Assembly: GCA_035772785.1 (NCBI GenBank)
Contig: JAOCPU010000005.1
Span: 62,001-126,000, forward strand
Source of the DNA: Phlebiopsis flavidoalba
Taxonomy: Eukaryota; Basidiomycota; Agaricomycetes; Polyporales; Phanerochaetaceae
Direction of reading: 5' to 3'
Length of the DNA stretch: 64,000 bases
Shown one piece after another: positions 21,950 through 34,546 of this stretch. A program made the position numbers and the translations under genes. The notes below the pieces were generated by a model. That model made no database searches and was not told where the DNA came from. It was given only the letters and a program-made list of their open reading frames with translations. Positions within the stretch are counted from its first letter, which is position 1. Each line of letters opens with the position of its first letter.

Positions 21950-24900
21950 ATGCCCGGAGTTTCGAGAGCGCAGAGGGCAGAGGCAAAGTACAATGTGTCT
22001 TTGACTGTGAGTACCGCCTGTTCCTTCTCTTTCCTCATCGACATTTCCTCATCGACACTGACGGACACTGATAGACCCAAACCTCGGCTTGCACTCTGCC
22101 GCCCAGTCCGGAAACTTGGGGCTCGTCAAGTATGCGATAGATCACGGGCAGCCCGTCAACTCGGTACTGGATGGTGTCCTCCCCATTCATGCAGCATCGT
22201 TCGGTGGAAGCGACATCGTCGTGAAGAAGCTTGTAGAGTATGGCGCCAGATGTCAATGCTACCCGGTGCGTCCCCGCCACACAGCGTCTCATTACGAACC
22301 CAACTGATCAATGTCATTAGCCTACCTCGTCGGTACTCGACCGACAAACATCGGGGGAGTGCACCCCCATTTAGTCATCACTGGCGCATCTGGCTCAACC
22401 TCGTTGCATTTTGCCGCCATGCATGGTCACGCGCCAGTCATACTCACTCTCCTCATGCACGGTGCGCACCCTGACCGGATGGACAAACATGGCGATGACT
22501 CCGGAGATGATTGCGCGCCAGAACAATTACAACGATTGCGCGGATGTCTTGCAGCAGTGGGCCCACAACAAGGACCGTGATCTCAGGGAGCGGGAAACTC
22601 TTCCTTCCCAATCGGTAGACGACCAGTCTACTAAGGACGAAAGGAGCCACGCTTACTGGCGGATCAACTGGGAATGCTTCATATGCGCTACCAGAAAGCG
22701 GATACGCATGAAGCGGTCTATCGATAACGCTATTCATATTCTGCGCCATTCGTCGTCGAGCACCTCCGCTGTAGCTACGCCGCTGCACTCCGCTGGCTCA
22801 ATTATCGCCTCCAACTCGGTACAACCGCCATCGCCCACAGACAGGGTGCTCGGCAAGTACACGTTTTACCCGCCCGCCGATAGTGCCCTCGAGGACCTCC
22901 CCCCTCGACGCCCTTCCCTTCCCGATGTCTTTGAAGTGCCACGTAGCGCTTCGACAGCCCATCGGAGTCGGAGACCGTCAAACCTATCCGGCACCAGCTC
23001 CCGCCGGCCGCGGTCCGCTGGCTCTGATGCCGACCCCGCTGTCCCACCAAGAGTCAAGAGCAAGATCTCGTTGCTCAACATCTTCAAGAGGAATAACGAG
23101 GGCACAACCGATAGTCCCTCGCCGTCGAGCTCTGCGGTCACTTCAGTCTCCGTTTCACCAGCTCCTGCATCCGCCCTGGCGATGTCAACTATGACGAGCC
23201 GCTCCAGTGAGACGCTCGCCACTGCCGACTCCTCCCTGCCCATATCCGCGGGGAATCAGCTTCATCAACGATTGCTTGGTGACGCAGTCTCCTCGCCGTT
23301 GTCCTCGGCCGAGCTACGGCGCACCATCCTCCCCGAGACAGCCTGCGCGGCACGCACACCCTCCTATCGAACGACCCCTTTGCGAAGGCGAACCCCTCAA
23401 CGACACGCCCAGGAATCTTGCGTGCCACACACACGGCCGTTCATCATCGGGGAACTCGGTCCACGGGGACACGCCCCGCTCTGCATCCGGGGCTGCTTCG
23501 GCGAGAGCGCTTCGCTTCGACCCCGCCTCGCCGGGCGTCGTGGCGGGCACGCGGCGGCCAGATTCGCGCGTTCGGCAATCGCGCACCGAGAGAGATCGCA
23601 GCCCCGCGCGCTCGCTCGCTCGTCCATGGCCGCGGCAGCCTCAACTCGCTCCGCTCGCCGAGTCCGGGGCTCGCCGTGGGGGCATGCGCATGGAGAGCGA
23701 GCCCGAGGCGCTCCTGGCACGGCGGTCGCCGGGCCGGGGCACGGCCCTGCACGAGGAGGACGAGGAGGCCCTGTACGGCGCGCCGCGCGTGCGGGAGCTG
23801 CAGATGCGCCTGTCGGAACTCGACGCGAAGGCGCGGCGGCTGTCGGTGGACTCGCGCGCGTCGGACCTCGACTCCGCAGGACACGATCAGCCACCGGTTC
23901 GAGTGCCCGTTCAGCATCAACCGGCCGCCGCTCGACGAGGACGAGGACAGCGCGGGGCGCGCTGCCCGTGCCCGGCCCCGGCCCCCGCGCGAGCCTCGAC
24001 AGCCGCCTCCGCGGCAACTCGATGAGCAGCATGGTCACGGACAGCAGCGGCGGCCCGCCGAGCTCGTGTGTGCCCACGCCCGCGCTGCAGCACCCGAACC
24101 TGCCCAGCCCGTTTTGTCCTCTCGCCGTCGATGGGCCAGGCGGGCGGACCTGCCCTCGCCCGGCGAGAGCCCCGAGAAGGAGCTCGCGCAGGCGTCCCCG
24201 ACGAGGCGCGCGCGGGGCCCGCTCGACATCGATATCCGCCAGATCTCGTCGCACGCGCAGGCGGAGGCGCTCGTGCAGCGCGCGCAGCGGCGGATCCTGG
24301 CGATGGCCGACGACTCGGAGGAGGAGGGCGTGAAGACGTTTGGGCTCAATCTCGGCGAGGGCCACACGCCGCTCAGCGCGAAGCTCGCGGCGTACGGCGA
24401 GAGCCTGGCGATCGAGCGCCGGTTCAAGGAGGAGGAGCAGCGCAAGCGGTCGAGCCTCCGTCATCGACTCGCCCTCGGACCAGCACGCTCGTTTCCCACG
24501 GCGGCTCCGTGCAGCGGAAGCTACAGCCTCCAGGAGGGCGCGCACGGGGTGGCCGGTCGCGGAGGCGCGGCGGCCGCACACGAGGCGACGGAGACCGTGA
24601 GTGGCTCTACAGCTTGTCTTGTGCGCCCCGGCGATGCTGAGAGGCCGTGTGCCGTTGCAGAACCCGCGGACCAGTTCCTCGCGCCCGCCCCGAACGTCGT
24701 CGGAACCTGTCGATCTCCGACCCCGGCCACCGCCCCAGCCGGCTCGCCTGCACCGCGCGCCCGCGAGCAGCAGCACCGCGAGAGCACGCCCGGCGCGCAC
24801 TACAAGACGCGCTCCGAGACCGCGCCGCTGCCCGCGTTCGCGTTTGCGCCGCGCGCGCGCACGCCGGACCCCGACGCGTCGCACTATGCGCCGCCGCTCG

Positions 24901-25158
24901 GCGCGCCGCTGACGCGCTTCCCGACGTGCCCGCCCGAGGACACGCTCATCCCGCGCAGCGACCTGCTCTCGCGGCAGGAGCGCCAGGCCGCGCGCCGCGC
25001 AGAAGCTCGTGAAGATGGGCTTCTCGCGCGGCGGCGCGCCTGCGGAGCCGTGGAAGGAGAGCCCGCCGTACGCCGCGCGCGCGCAGGGGCAGCAGCAGCG
25101 CCACCACCGCTTTGGCGGGATCAAGACGCTCGTGCAGTCGCTGACTGGCCGCGTGTGA
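21950..25158 (+). CDS. Large ankyrin-repeat protein with disordered tail
   Basis: Exon 1 opens MPGVSRAQRAEAKYNVSLT and is followed by donor GTGAGT. The next exons hold ankyrin repeats: LGLHSAAQSGNLGLVKYAID, LPIHAASFGGSDIVVKKLVE, then STSLHFAAMHGHAPVILTLL. After these comes TPEMIARQNNYNDCADVL and a charged linker. The remaining 600 or so residues are Ser/Pro/Arg-rich and look disordered. Conserved islands stand out: KSKISLLNIFKRNNEG, the acidic/helical segment IDIRQISSHAQAEALVQRA, and a C-terminus with RFGGIKTLVQSLTGRV, stop 25156-25158. Frames switch at about 22250, 23320 and several places to 24900, in very GC-rich sequence. Ankyrin repeats bind proteins; a scaffold or signalling role is an inference. 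The layout (N-terminal repeats, basidiomycete-type tail) fits an uncharacterised conserved protein. Confidence 0.8.
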
Positions 25159-26421
25159 GCGTTCGTCTATGTTTTTTTTTCTTGTTCTCTTGGAGTCCTA
25201 CATCTCTGCATCCGTCCCCGCCATGCGCGGACGAACCCACCCCACCCCAGCACCGTCTCCTGTGTACCTGCTGTCTGTCGTTCTCTTGTTCCGCTGTTGT
25301 AGCCCCCCGTCTGTGCTCCCTCGTCGTTTCTCGTCCCGCTGGTACGCCCAGCTTTCCCGGAAGAGCCCCGTTTTCTCATCTTTCCTTCACCCATCCTGGA
25401 TCATCCCACCCCCATCCCAGCTTCTTCGTGTTGTGATCTGCCTGTTCACTGTGTGATCTTTTTATCTTTATTTTATCGGATCCCCTCCCTCTCGCAAGTC
25501 GTGTTTTACTTATTTGCTCCGTGCGCCTGCCGCGCCAGGTTTTCCCACTTTCCTTGTGTCATTCGCCCCTCCATCCACCCCATCTGTGCATCTCTGTGTC
25601 CGCTGCATTGTCCACCCCCACCCCAAGTCTGTACTTTCTACATGTATTTTGTCCGTCTGTTTTTGTCTGTACAAGAGAATGCATGGATCAGTTGCCCTTG
25701 TTCGTCTGCGCTCTGCGTCTTGCTCTACGTGAGCGCATCGGTGGGAAGCGCCGGCGCGTAGCTTGGAAGTTCATCGTCATCTTGGAAGTGTACCGTCATG
25801 ATCATGATGTCCTGATCCTGTCGAATGGCCGGTACGCTCGTATCTTTGCGATGGCGTATGTCTAGGATCGCTTTCTTGCGGACATTACCGCTCGAATGTA
25901 CGATTGTCTGCAGAGGTATGACAAAATTGCCTTTCTGAGAGCATCGGACGCGATTTCTGATATGTTTGTCGAGATCATAGTATACTCCATGTATGCGTGT
26001 TTTTCGATGTCCCTGTGATGCAAATGCATCATCATGGGTCAAGAAAGCAGTACGATCCGCAGAGGATCGACAAAGACATGTTTATTCCGTGACTTGCCAA
26101 CGACGGTCCGCGACTGAGCGAGGGGACCGAGGGACCGCGCACGCGACACAGGACGATGATCATCTGGCCTCTAGATGATGCAGTCCCCGTCTGCATGCTC
26201 GAAGCTGCAGCGACTCAGTGACTCTCGACGCTCCACCCCGGGATATCCCCGCCGCACAGAGTTGCGAAGGCCCAGGAAGCAGCAGCGAGCATGTGAGCGG
26301 CCTTCGCGCACCGTCCACGGGTGTCGGGCGCACGACGAGGATGTGCGATCCGCCGCAACCTCGAGCCAGTTCACCACACATATAAGCGGTCTCTCGGACC
26401 CAGGAGAAGCGACACCTACAA
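25159..26421. other. Intergenic region, pyrimidine-rich first half
   Basis: 25160-25720 is strongly C/T-rich on plus and follows directly on the ankyrin stop, so it is partly 3' UTR. 25720-26370 has no supported gene. The last part holds the GH79 promoter, with TATAAG at 26381, about 40 nt before the ATG. Confidence 0.4.
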
Positions 26422-28295
26422 ATGTCGCGCACCGCACTCCTCTGCAGCCTCCTCGCTGCGTCCCCGCGCACGCGCTCACCGTCCCGTCGTCCGCGCCCTC
26501 GTCCGCGGCGCCGCTCGACCCCGCGCTGCTTTCCTGAGCGTGTCGCTCGAGTTCTTCGCCTTCCCGCCGGGGGTACGCCGCGCTCCCCGCGACCGCGAAC
26601 TGTCTCGGGAACCTTGCGAACCTGCGCGGCGCCCAGCCCGCGATTCGTATCGGCGGGACCACGCAGTGCGTTTTTCTCCTGTTCTAAGGGGAGGGTCGGC
26701 TGATGGTGTGCTAGGGACCGCGCGACGTTCGAGCCTGGGCTGAATGTCGCGGTGAACTACTCGGTCGCGTCGCCTGCGGACGCGCCGGATAGTCTTACGT
26801 ACGGCCCGCCGTTCGTCCAGCTCGCGGCGCAGCTCAAGGGCCCGGTCACGCTTGGGCTGAACCGCCAGCTTGATAATCAGAGTGCGAGCCTCGCCGCGGC
26901 GGTACTCGCCAAGAAGACGGTGCTCCGAACCTGTTTGCGCTGGAGTTGAGGGGGAACGAGCCCGAGTGTGAGTTGGGTTTGGTGGTTTGGTGGTTCTGGG
27001 CTTGGTTCAAACGGTGGCGTAGTCTATGCGAGCGATTCGCCGATCATTGTCGACGGTGGTAAAGGGTGGAACGAGGCTGTGGACGCGGCGAGTGAAAAGT
27101 CGTGGTTTGAGACGTTCTCCAAGTCGGTGCGTGGCGGGGGGACTCGGCCGGTCAATCGATGCTCACGCCGAAGCTGATAGGTGGGGAACATCTTCCAAGG
27201 GGCGGTCAGGCTGTCGTGGTCTGCGGGCGACCTGCTAACCAGTATAGGGTCTGACGGCGTCGCGCTTCTAAAGTCGCTCTCTAGAGCCACTCGTACCCAC
27301 AGTCTGCATGTGGTGGCGCATCGACAAACCTAACTGCCCTCATGAGTCACTCGTATGTGCTGCTTCCATCCAGAGGTCACCTAAGCTCATTTGGGATTTT
27401 TAGGGGCATTGTGTCGTACATGAAAAACAATTTCAATCCGAGGCTAGCCTCGCGCATGCCGAACGGAATCAAGTACTTCCTCGGCGAGACGAATTCTGGT
27501 CAGTTTGAGCACTGTATGGCCAGTGTCTAGCTGGCTGACTGTCTCTCGTAGCAACGTGCGGCGGCGGTGGGATCAGTCCGGTGAGCAGGTATTCCAAGGG
27601 TCAAGCCTCTGACCTGCTGACCACGCGCGGTCTTTTGTACAGACGTTCGGTGCTGCCTTATGGATCGTCGATTATGTTTTACAGTGGGTGCACTCATCGG
27701 TGCTGATCCGGCCTATATTTCCACCAAGGACCATTTCAAACTGCGTATGTGTGCCGGCCGGGGGCGAGCACGGGTGTTACTCAGCACCTGCTGACCATTG
27801 CGCCCGCACAGGCATACTGCTTCTGGGCAGCCAATCTTCCATTTTCACAACCCTACTATGGAGCCGCGTTTGTGTCCGAGTTCCTGGGGGCAGGATGGTG
27901 CCTAAAGGTTGCCATGCTGGACGACGGCACGGAGCGCGGTCGGGTGCGTACGCCGTGTTCAACAGCGCGGGCACGCCGGTAAGGCTGCTCGCCATCAACA
28001 GCAACAACTATGGGGGCTCGGGCACGCGCGAGGCGTCGACCGTGTCATTTAGCGGGCTCAAGACGACGGTACCGGGAGCATCAAGGCAAAAGAGGATGAC
28101 TGCGCCCAGCGCCACGTCTCGTTGTGGACCAAGGGGTCACCGCGCGGTGACGATCGTTGTGGAGCTCTTCTTTCTCCTCGGACTGCTCGCGGACGGGCAC
28201 ACAGACGACGGAGAGCGTAGCGGTCAGCGGGGGTGCAGCATCGGTCTCTGTGAAGGCCATCTCCGACGGCGTTGAAGAATGTCGTCTTTTTGTGA
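26422..28295 (+). CDS. GH79 family glycoside hydrolase (beta-glucuronidase-like), secreted
   Basis: Secreted retaining hydrolase related to fungal beta-glucuronidases, which release (4-O-methyl-)glucuronic acid from plant polysaccharides and proteoglycans. Exon 1 (26422-26665) has signal peptide MSRTALLCSLLAA, then LSVSLEFFAFP and PAIRIGGTTQ. Exon 2 (26715-26967) has FEPGLNVAVNYSVASP and ends in LELRGNEPE, the acid/base glutamate motif. Later exons give SDSPIIVDGGKGWNEAVD, IVSYMKNNFNPRLASRMP, KYFLGETNS (nucleophile glutamate), TFGAALWIVDYVL, TISNCAYCFW, VAMLDDGTE, AYAVFNSAGTPVRLLAINSN and LKTTVPGA. The C-terminal beta-domain ends SVSVKA-SPTALKNVVFL, stop 28293-28295. About eight short introns. 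Single-base shifts occur after the signal peptide (about 26462), near 26925 and in the last 100 bases. Both catalytic residues are present, so it is probably active. Confidence 0.88.
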
Positions 28296-28970
28296 TCGTC
28301 GTAGCTGTGCCAGGAAACTTTATTTACAGGGGAACATGAGCAGGCTGCTGGGGTTCCGGTTGACCCACAAGTACGAACATGAGAGAGAGCATACGTTTTT
28401 GCACTATTGCACCCATATGTGGCAACGATCTGATGCCAAAGGCCCAACGAGCTCTTGCGTGGTTTAGACGCGGAACATAGGCTCTAAACGCCGTTTTCGT
28501 CGTTCCTTGCCCATCATTGCGGCTGGCGTTTTCCGGTCAGTTCACTGTCGGTCCGCGTGGTTTCCATTCTTTTGCATAGCAATATCGAGATCCTTCTGCC
28601 TTTGCCCCGTTTGCGCTCAGCAGCCAGAGATGACACCGTGCGGTCGGTGCGAATTGTGAACCCGCAGTGGCAGCGGTCCTGGCGCAGGCATGGAGACCTT
28701 TGTGCTAGTAGCGTTGCTGGTCCGCCAGACGCCACGAGTGGCGGAAAAGTCCAAGGTGTGCCCCGGTCCGACGCCGCGGTGCTGCAGATCTGGCTCGACG
28801 AGGGCTGACTGCCTCGCATAATTGACCGACAGGCCTCTGATTGGGGGCAGGCATTTACAATAGGGGCCTGGTCTCGCACGACTCATTGGGAAAGCACGCT
28901 TCTCTTTCCCACCTCCCACATCCTTACCGCTGGTGTGACACAGCGTTTTGCCTCTTGCTACCACTCGCGA
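28296..28970. other. Intergenic region between GH79 and transcription factor
   Basis: About 670 bases between two plus-strand genes. No gene is supported. It holds the 3' UTR of the GH79 gene and the promoter of the regulator. Confidence 0.4.
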
Positions 28971-31900
28971 TGCCTGCCGACAACACTCTGGTCCGAGTCG
29001 GCAACCCAAAAGCGACCAAGGCCGCTTCGCCTACCAGTTCGAATTCGTCGATGGCAAGAGGGTTGGATATCTCAACAAGGCGGGGACCATCTCCAGGATG
29101 CGGTCCCATGGGGGGAAACAAGCTATACTGCCATCCCCCCAGAGCACACACTGCCAACCTGTGCCCGGCCAAGTCACACGCGGCCGACGCACCTCGCATG
29201 CATATTCGAACAACACCCATCTTTTCGACAAACCCGTAAGATCCCTGCGTCGAACCCGTTCGGTCCCATGCCGTCTCACCGCGCCTCGCGTGTGTGCAGA
29301 TTGCCAACTCGCGTTCCCACAAGTGTGATGTAAGTCCTGCGTCTGCTGCCCTGGGCGTCTTCGGAACCAGCGATCTTGAGCTGTGCTGTGCTAGAATATG
29401 CGGGAGGGAGTTTTACTCGCAGCGAACTGCTCACACGACACAAGCGTAGCTGCCCCCCCCCCCCCCGGCGACCCGTACGATCTACAATCCCCCCGTCTCT
29501 GCTGTTGACGTCATCTGCTTCGTAGCTCGGTTGCCAACCGGACCGCCGCAAGTCCTGTCAAGCATTGTGCAGACGGCAAGACAAGTGTGACCTCCAGCAG
29601 CCATGCTCCAGGTGTAAAATGCGAGGAGTTGCATGGTGAGTGTACTTACGTGCGGCAGGCCTTTCTGTGAAGACGGAAGAAGAGATTGGCTCCCCTGTGT
29701 CCTCAAATCATGTTGCTTCCACTAGCTCCTGAGAGCTCGCCGGATTGGTTCAACGATTCGAGGAGGAGAACCGTCAAAAGAAAAAAACTAAGCTGACAAT
29801 TATCGCCGTTTGCAGTGCCCGACCCTGTCTCGCACGCCGTCGATCCCTCGCCACTTGTCAGCTCGTTCTCCACCTCCGAACTCGCTGGCCCTTCCCACGA
29901 TCTCTAACTCCTTCAGCGCCATCCCGAAGAGCGCCCTGCTAATGCCTGTACCTCGCACACCTTCCACGACTTCCGCTCGTACTCGCACTTATCCCGAATC
30001 GACGGCTACGACCTCGTATGCGCCCTCGGTCAGCGGCTACGCCGGCAGCGTCGACACCTCGCCCTCGACCTACGCCAGCCACATGGGCGGCCTGAGCGGC
30101 GGCTCCTTCGCCCAGGAGGCCTACAAGGTCAACAACGAGCTCAACGCGCTCTTCTCGACCGAGTTCTTCGACAAAGTTCTTCCACGACTACCTGAACGAC
30201 CCGATCGCCCACGCCGCGCTGCTCACGCCCCGACCCGTCCCTGTGCGGCTTCGTCGAGAAAACTTGCAGCCAGTTCCCGTTCTCGACTGCCCCGGCCCAG
30301 GATGGTGCAGCCCTTCATGTGCGCTGGGCCGCCTGACATGGATCCTGAGTTTCTTGAACAGCTGTCTTTGGTGCCAGCCACCGCTTGAGGTCATGCAGCC
30401 ATGGGCAGGAGGCCATCCGCATGTGCATGCAGCAGCACCCGCCGTTGCGCCACATACCCATATGAAAATCAGCATTATAGTATGTAACTTCACACGTAAT
30501 AGGCCTTCAATGTATCCGCTCATTTTAACCCCTCTGCAGTGCATAGCTTCTACCACATGTTCCTTCACCAGATGCCAGTCATGCATATCGCAACGTTCAG
30601 TATCCGAAGGGAAACCTCAGATCCTTCTTTCTGCTATGCAGGCGTCCTGTGGTGCCTTGTATGTGAAGACGGCTGCCGCCGCGCAGTTCATCGACGACAC
30701 CCTGCCCCAGTCTTCGATGGGAACAGCTCATGGCTGAATTTGTGGGTGTCTGTCTGCTTCGAACATTTCTCATTGCTAAAAACTGTCTATAGGCCAAGAA
30801 ATCGACAGACACGGCGCATCAAATGCACCTCGTTCTCGCCGTCGTCTTGCTTCAGACCATAGGCTTGTTCCACCAGAGGCCTGAGCAGCGCACGCATTCA
30901 AATTTCTATCACGGCATGCTCGTGACGGTACGTCTGTTTAGTGTTCGTTTCTAGAAATGTTATTGAAGATCAACGGCTACTCTGTTAGATGATTCGACAA
31001 GCAGGCTTGATTCAGAAAGAGTGGACGGAATGGGTCCCTCCTCCGATCTATCCTGGTATGGACGTCGACGCCGCCTGGCGTGATTGGGCTTTCCATGAAA
31101 CTACCAAGAGGTGATCGATTGCCTGTTCCGCCCATCTATCGTCACTAACGAAGTATCTTCAGAGCTCTTCTCTTGACGTATCTCCATGATTGTTGTCACT
31201 GCATCTATTTCACCCTTCGTCCCAACTTTGCTCGGGACGAGATGACAGTTTCCTCTCCCATGCGAAGACGGTCTATGGAACGCGTACACCTCATCGGATT
31301 GGCACAACGTTCTACAGAAGCAGTCTCACTACGGTACCCATGCTCAGCGGTTCCGCCCTCCCGGTCTCCCAGGACGCGCTCGTCTTCCTCGCCGAAAGAA
31401 CGCGAGAACGAAGCCATAAAACGAACCGGCGCTGCTCGTGACGCCCTTCGCCCACTTTGTCCTTTCCCACGCGATCCTGCGCCGGCTCTTCGACGACTGC
31501 ATCGAGAAAGCCGCTGCACACGGGCGACGAGCAGACGGCAGAGAGCCTCGGCGTGCAGTACATGCTGCACAAGTGGCTCAAGAGCTGGATGCACTCGCCG
31601 GACACGCCGCACTACACGGACGCGGCCGAGCCGCGCTTCCTCTTCGACGCGCGCTGCCGTTCTACTGGATCGCGCAGGTCGCGCTGCTCGCGTACCAGGA
31701 GCGCCTCCCGCCGTTTGCGACGTCCGCCAAGGCGGGCGAGGCCGCGCTCGGCGCGAGGCCAAGTTCCGCCTCCTCAAGGAGTGGCTCCGCCACATCCGCG
31801 CGTTCCTCCGCAAGGGCGAGCAGGGCCCGACGCTCTTCTGGGACGAGCTCACCAAGATTCGGATGAGTCTGCTGGCCGGGGCAATTTCTCGGATACGGAG

Positions 31901-31976
31901 AGTCTGGGCAACGGTTTCGGACGACTCGGACGGGCCGGGTGGGGGCTTTTGGGGTTCTTTGCTGGAGATGCCCTAG
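28971..31976 (+). CDS. Fungal-specific Zn2Cys6 transcription factor (fungal_trans domain)
   Basis: Nuclear regulator. The N-terminal exon is uncertain: ATG at 28971 gives a Ser/Thr-rich start. At 29540-29640 the sequence reads SCQALCRRQDKCDLQQPC then SRCKMRGVA, a zinc cluster in which the first two cysteines are three residues apart instead of two. Further exons give HMGGLSGGSFAQEAYKVNNE, LNALFSTEFFDKFFHDYL, FYHMFLHQMPVMHIATFSI, ILLSAMQA and LVKTAAAAQFIDDTLPQ-like segments. These are followed by LAVVLLQTIGLFHQRPEQRT, FYHGMLVTMIRQAGLIQKEW, AWRDWAFHETTKRALLLTYL and HDCCHCIYFTLRPNF, the hallmark of the fungal_trans middle homology region. The end has LVTPFAHFVLSHAILRRLFD, LHKWLKSWMHSPDTPHYTD, FYWIAQVALLAYQE and KFRLLKEWLRHIRAFLRKGE, stop 31974-31976. 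Frameshifts are frequent. A 14-C run (29453-29466) sits in the intron before the zinc cluster. The target genes are unknown. Confidence 0.75.
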
Positions 31977-33285
31977 AGGGAATATCTACGGCGGTCTGCC
32001 GACATACTATCGTATATGCTACACTAGTCTCTCATACGACGCGTTCTTGGTTGATGTGTATGTAACAACCGATGCGTTTTCTTCTCATGTACTCCTTCTG
32101 TATACGTACTCACCCACACTCCCAATCACATCTCAGCCACACACACCGAATATCGCGGAAACGATCACCGAGCAATGCGACAGCGTAATCCCCCCCTCAC
32201 AGTCATCTCTTATGCATTGTGTACAATTTTTGAGAGGGTTGGCCAATAAGCTAGGGAGACTGGAATCGCACCGCGTCAACAAGAGGGAATGTGATATATT
32301 CGCCGTTAAATGTGGGCTCACTTCACCTGATACTCGGGTTTTTCGAAGGCTTTACACAAGAATTTGGGGAATTTTGCCAGACAAGTCAATCAGAAAATGT
32401 GCAGGTGTGCGAGTCGTAAGCGCGTAAGCGTCGACTGTCACGGCAGATGTAGGATCTTTGTGTCAGCTGATCCACGTAAGCATCAAACCGCGCGACGCGT
32501 TTGTGTGGACTCATACATACCCACAAATCTTCCACCATGACCTGTCTGCCAGTACCGTCCTTGACAGCCCTAACTCTGCACATACATATTTAACAACCGC
32601 TTTCACTGCTACTATGGTTTTAGGCTTCCGCCTTCCTCCCTCTCGTACGTCGTCTCAGCCGCGGCGTCGAAGAGTACTGTGTGACCCGCATACAGGGAGG
32701 TAACTCGAGGTTGGTATTCATTCCTCGTATCTTATACTTATGTGGGCATTGGTGGACAATCTCATAGGATTTCAGTTATCGGAGCGCAGCTCATGGGACT
32801 TTCTCCGGGTTGCTTCCTTGGATGTAGACAAATTTCACTATGCGGCTACCCAAGAACGCGTACATTCGGACGGACGAAGTAGTTTTTTCGATATTGGGGG
32901 GGGGGACAGAAACCTTTCGATTAGAGTTCACAAACATTCTCAATCTAAATCAACACCTTACTCGCACGTGATTCGGTCAGTTCATCATGCCTCGTTGCAA
33001 GGCTGTCCTTGTATCCTGCGTTCATCCTGGCCCTGCCTTGTCCGCTCTTCGTTCACCAAGATCCCTTTCACGCTCATAAATACTCGCGAAACTTTGTCGA
33101 CAGCATGGTGCGGTTTCGGACGATCACCGCTGAATGCTCGCAGCTCGGTGAGTTCCTCTATTCATCAGGGTACTCGGCTTTGTTGACCGTTGCTTTCATG
33201 AGAGAGAACGCCAGATCCCAACTTGTCAGGTTGGACCGGTGTCGAGCATGAGATGATCAACTCACGATGATGCCTCCAATCGACA
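31977..33285. other. Region between transcription factor and DUF6535 gene
   Basis: About 1.3 kb. Open frames at 32740-33251 (for example KYSRNFVDSMVRFRTITAEC) may be 5' exons of the next gene but show no motif. A run of nine G occurs at about 32897. No other gene is supported. Confidence 0.3.
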
Positions 33286-34546
33286 GAGTGATTATGCGGA
33301 CGATATCGACACGATGCTCGTCTTCGTGAGTTCTTGAACGCCCGACGTACTACGGCAATTTCTCATCTATGTTTCTGTAGGCGGCGCTTTTTCTCAGCCG
33401 TCGTCGTCACAACGTTTGCTGCACAGACATACCAGTCTTTTCAACCAGACAACACCTCTACCACAAATCAGCTCATCGCATACCAGATCTCACTTCAGAA
33501 AGCTCCAGCGAACATCCCTCCAGGAATTAACTCCACCATCGCAGACCTTGCTCTCTCTCCGCAGCCATCGCAGGCCGCTACGTCCCACTCCACGCGCTGG
33601 ATCAATGCGCTCTTTTTCCTCAGTCTCGTATTCAGCCTCGCCGCAGCGCTGCTGACTGGGTATTATGTCGAAGCAATGGATCCGCGAATATCTCAAATGG
33701 AACCAGGCATTGGGAGTACGAAGTCGCGAGAACGTCATCATCCGCCAAATCCGGTTCGAGGCCTGGGAACAGTGGCGCGTCGAAGGCATTTTCTGGTCCA
33801 TTCCATCTTGCTCGAGCTCGCCATGGTGCTGTTCCCTCGCAGGAGTCTCCGTCCTCCTATGGACACTTGACGATATTACCGCAAAGTTGATCACCATCAT
33901 CGTGGCCGCATTCCTCGGCTTGTTTGCGTTGATCACCATCCTGCCGGTCCTTATCAAGCGGTGCCCTTACAAATCGCCTACGTCCTGGGTCCTTTTGCGG
34001 CTATATACGCTTGTCAGGGACGGGTTCATATTTGCCAGCTCTTTTTCGGGTTGGTCAGAGGCGGTTACGGGAAGATCTGCCGGCGCTACGCTCCTGGCGG
34101 GACTGGGACCTTGACAGCTGTAGAGCCGCAGGATGGATGGCAGTCATGGCCATGGTACTCGACTACCATAAGCCGCGCGATATTATGCTATGTGGGGTGA
34201 GATTGAGCTTATCAGTGAACTCAGTCATCCAATCTCAAGCTTAAGGGGAGAGCGAGATTGGACAAAAGAGCGTGTCTTGGACCCATTTGCAGTATGTTTT
34301 CAGAGACATCCGCGCGAGATGGTCGTCCTTGTCCGAGCGCTATCCTGGGTGGGGCAAGCGTCACATAAGCAACGAGTCCGGGAGTACATCTCCCAAGCCA
34401 CGTCGTCCATTCATACCACCGGCTCTCAGGGTGAAGACACAGTCCGAGCACGAACCATGATGCAGACCGGATCATCGTCGAGGCCTTCCTCAGTGGTGAG
34501 ATTAGCACACCTCATTCGGTTCTATCTGCCTCCGGGGCTCTTTTGA
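33286..34546 (+). CDS. DUF6535 transmembrane protein
   Basis: Member of a large, functionally unknown family of Agaricomycete membrane proteins. The upstream exon ends DYADDIDTMLVF and donor GTGAGT; the next begins after TTTCTGTAG with AALFSAVVVTTFAAQTYQSF, the signature start of the domain. It continues with PDNTSTTNQLIAYQISLQ, WINALFFLSLVFSLAAALL, KQWIREYLKWNQALG, FEAWEQWRVEGIFW and a double hydrophobic block (LELAMVLFLAGVSVLLWTL; LITIIVAAFLGLFALITILP), about four membrane helices in all. An extra T in a T5 run at 33388-33394 breaks the first exon. After 34100 the protein continues as WDLDSCRAAGWMAVMAMVLD and RIIVEAFLSG, but C-terminal exons (possibly to about 36 kb) cannot be resolved. The true start is not certain. 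Confidence 0.7.

Noticed and set aside
23397..25124. Very long minus-strand open frame opposite the ankyrin gene tail
   Set aside because: It is an antisense shadow of GC-rich coding sequence, Arg/Ala-rich throughout. The plus-strand frame has the conserved islands and the stop.
29453..29466. Telomere- or recombination-related C tract
   Set aside because: It is a plain 14-base homopolymer inside an intron with no repeated unit.
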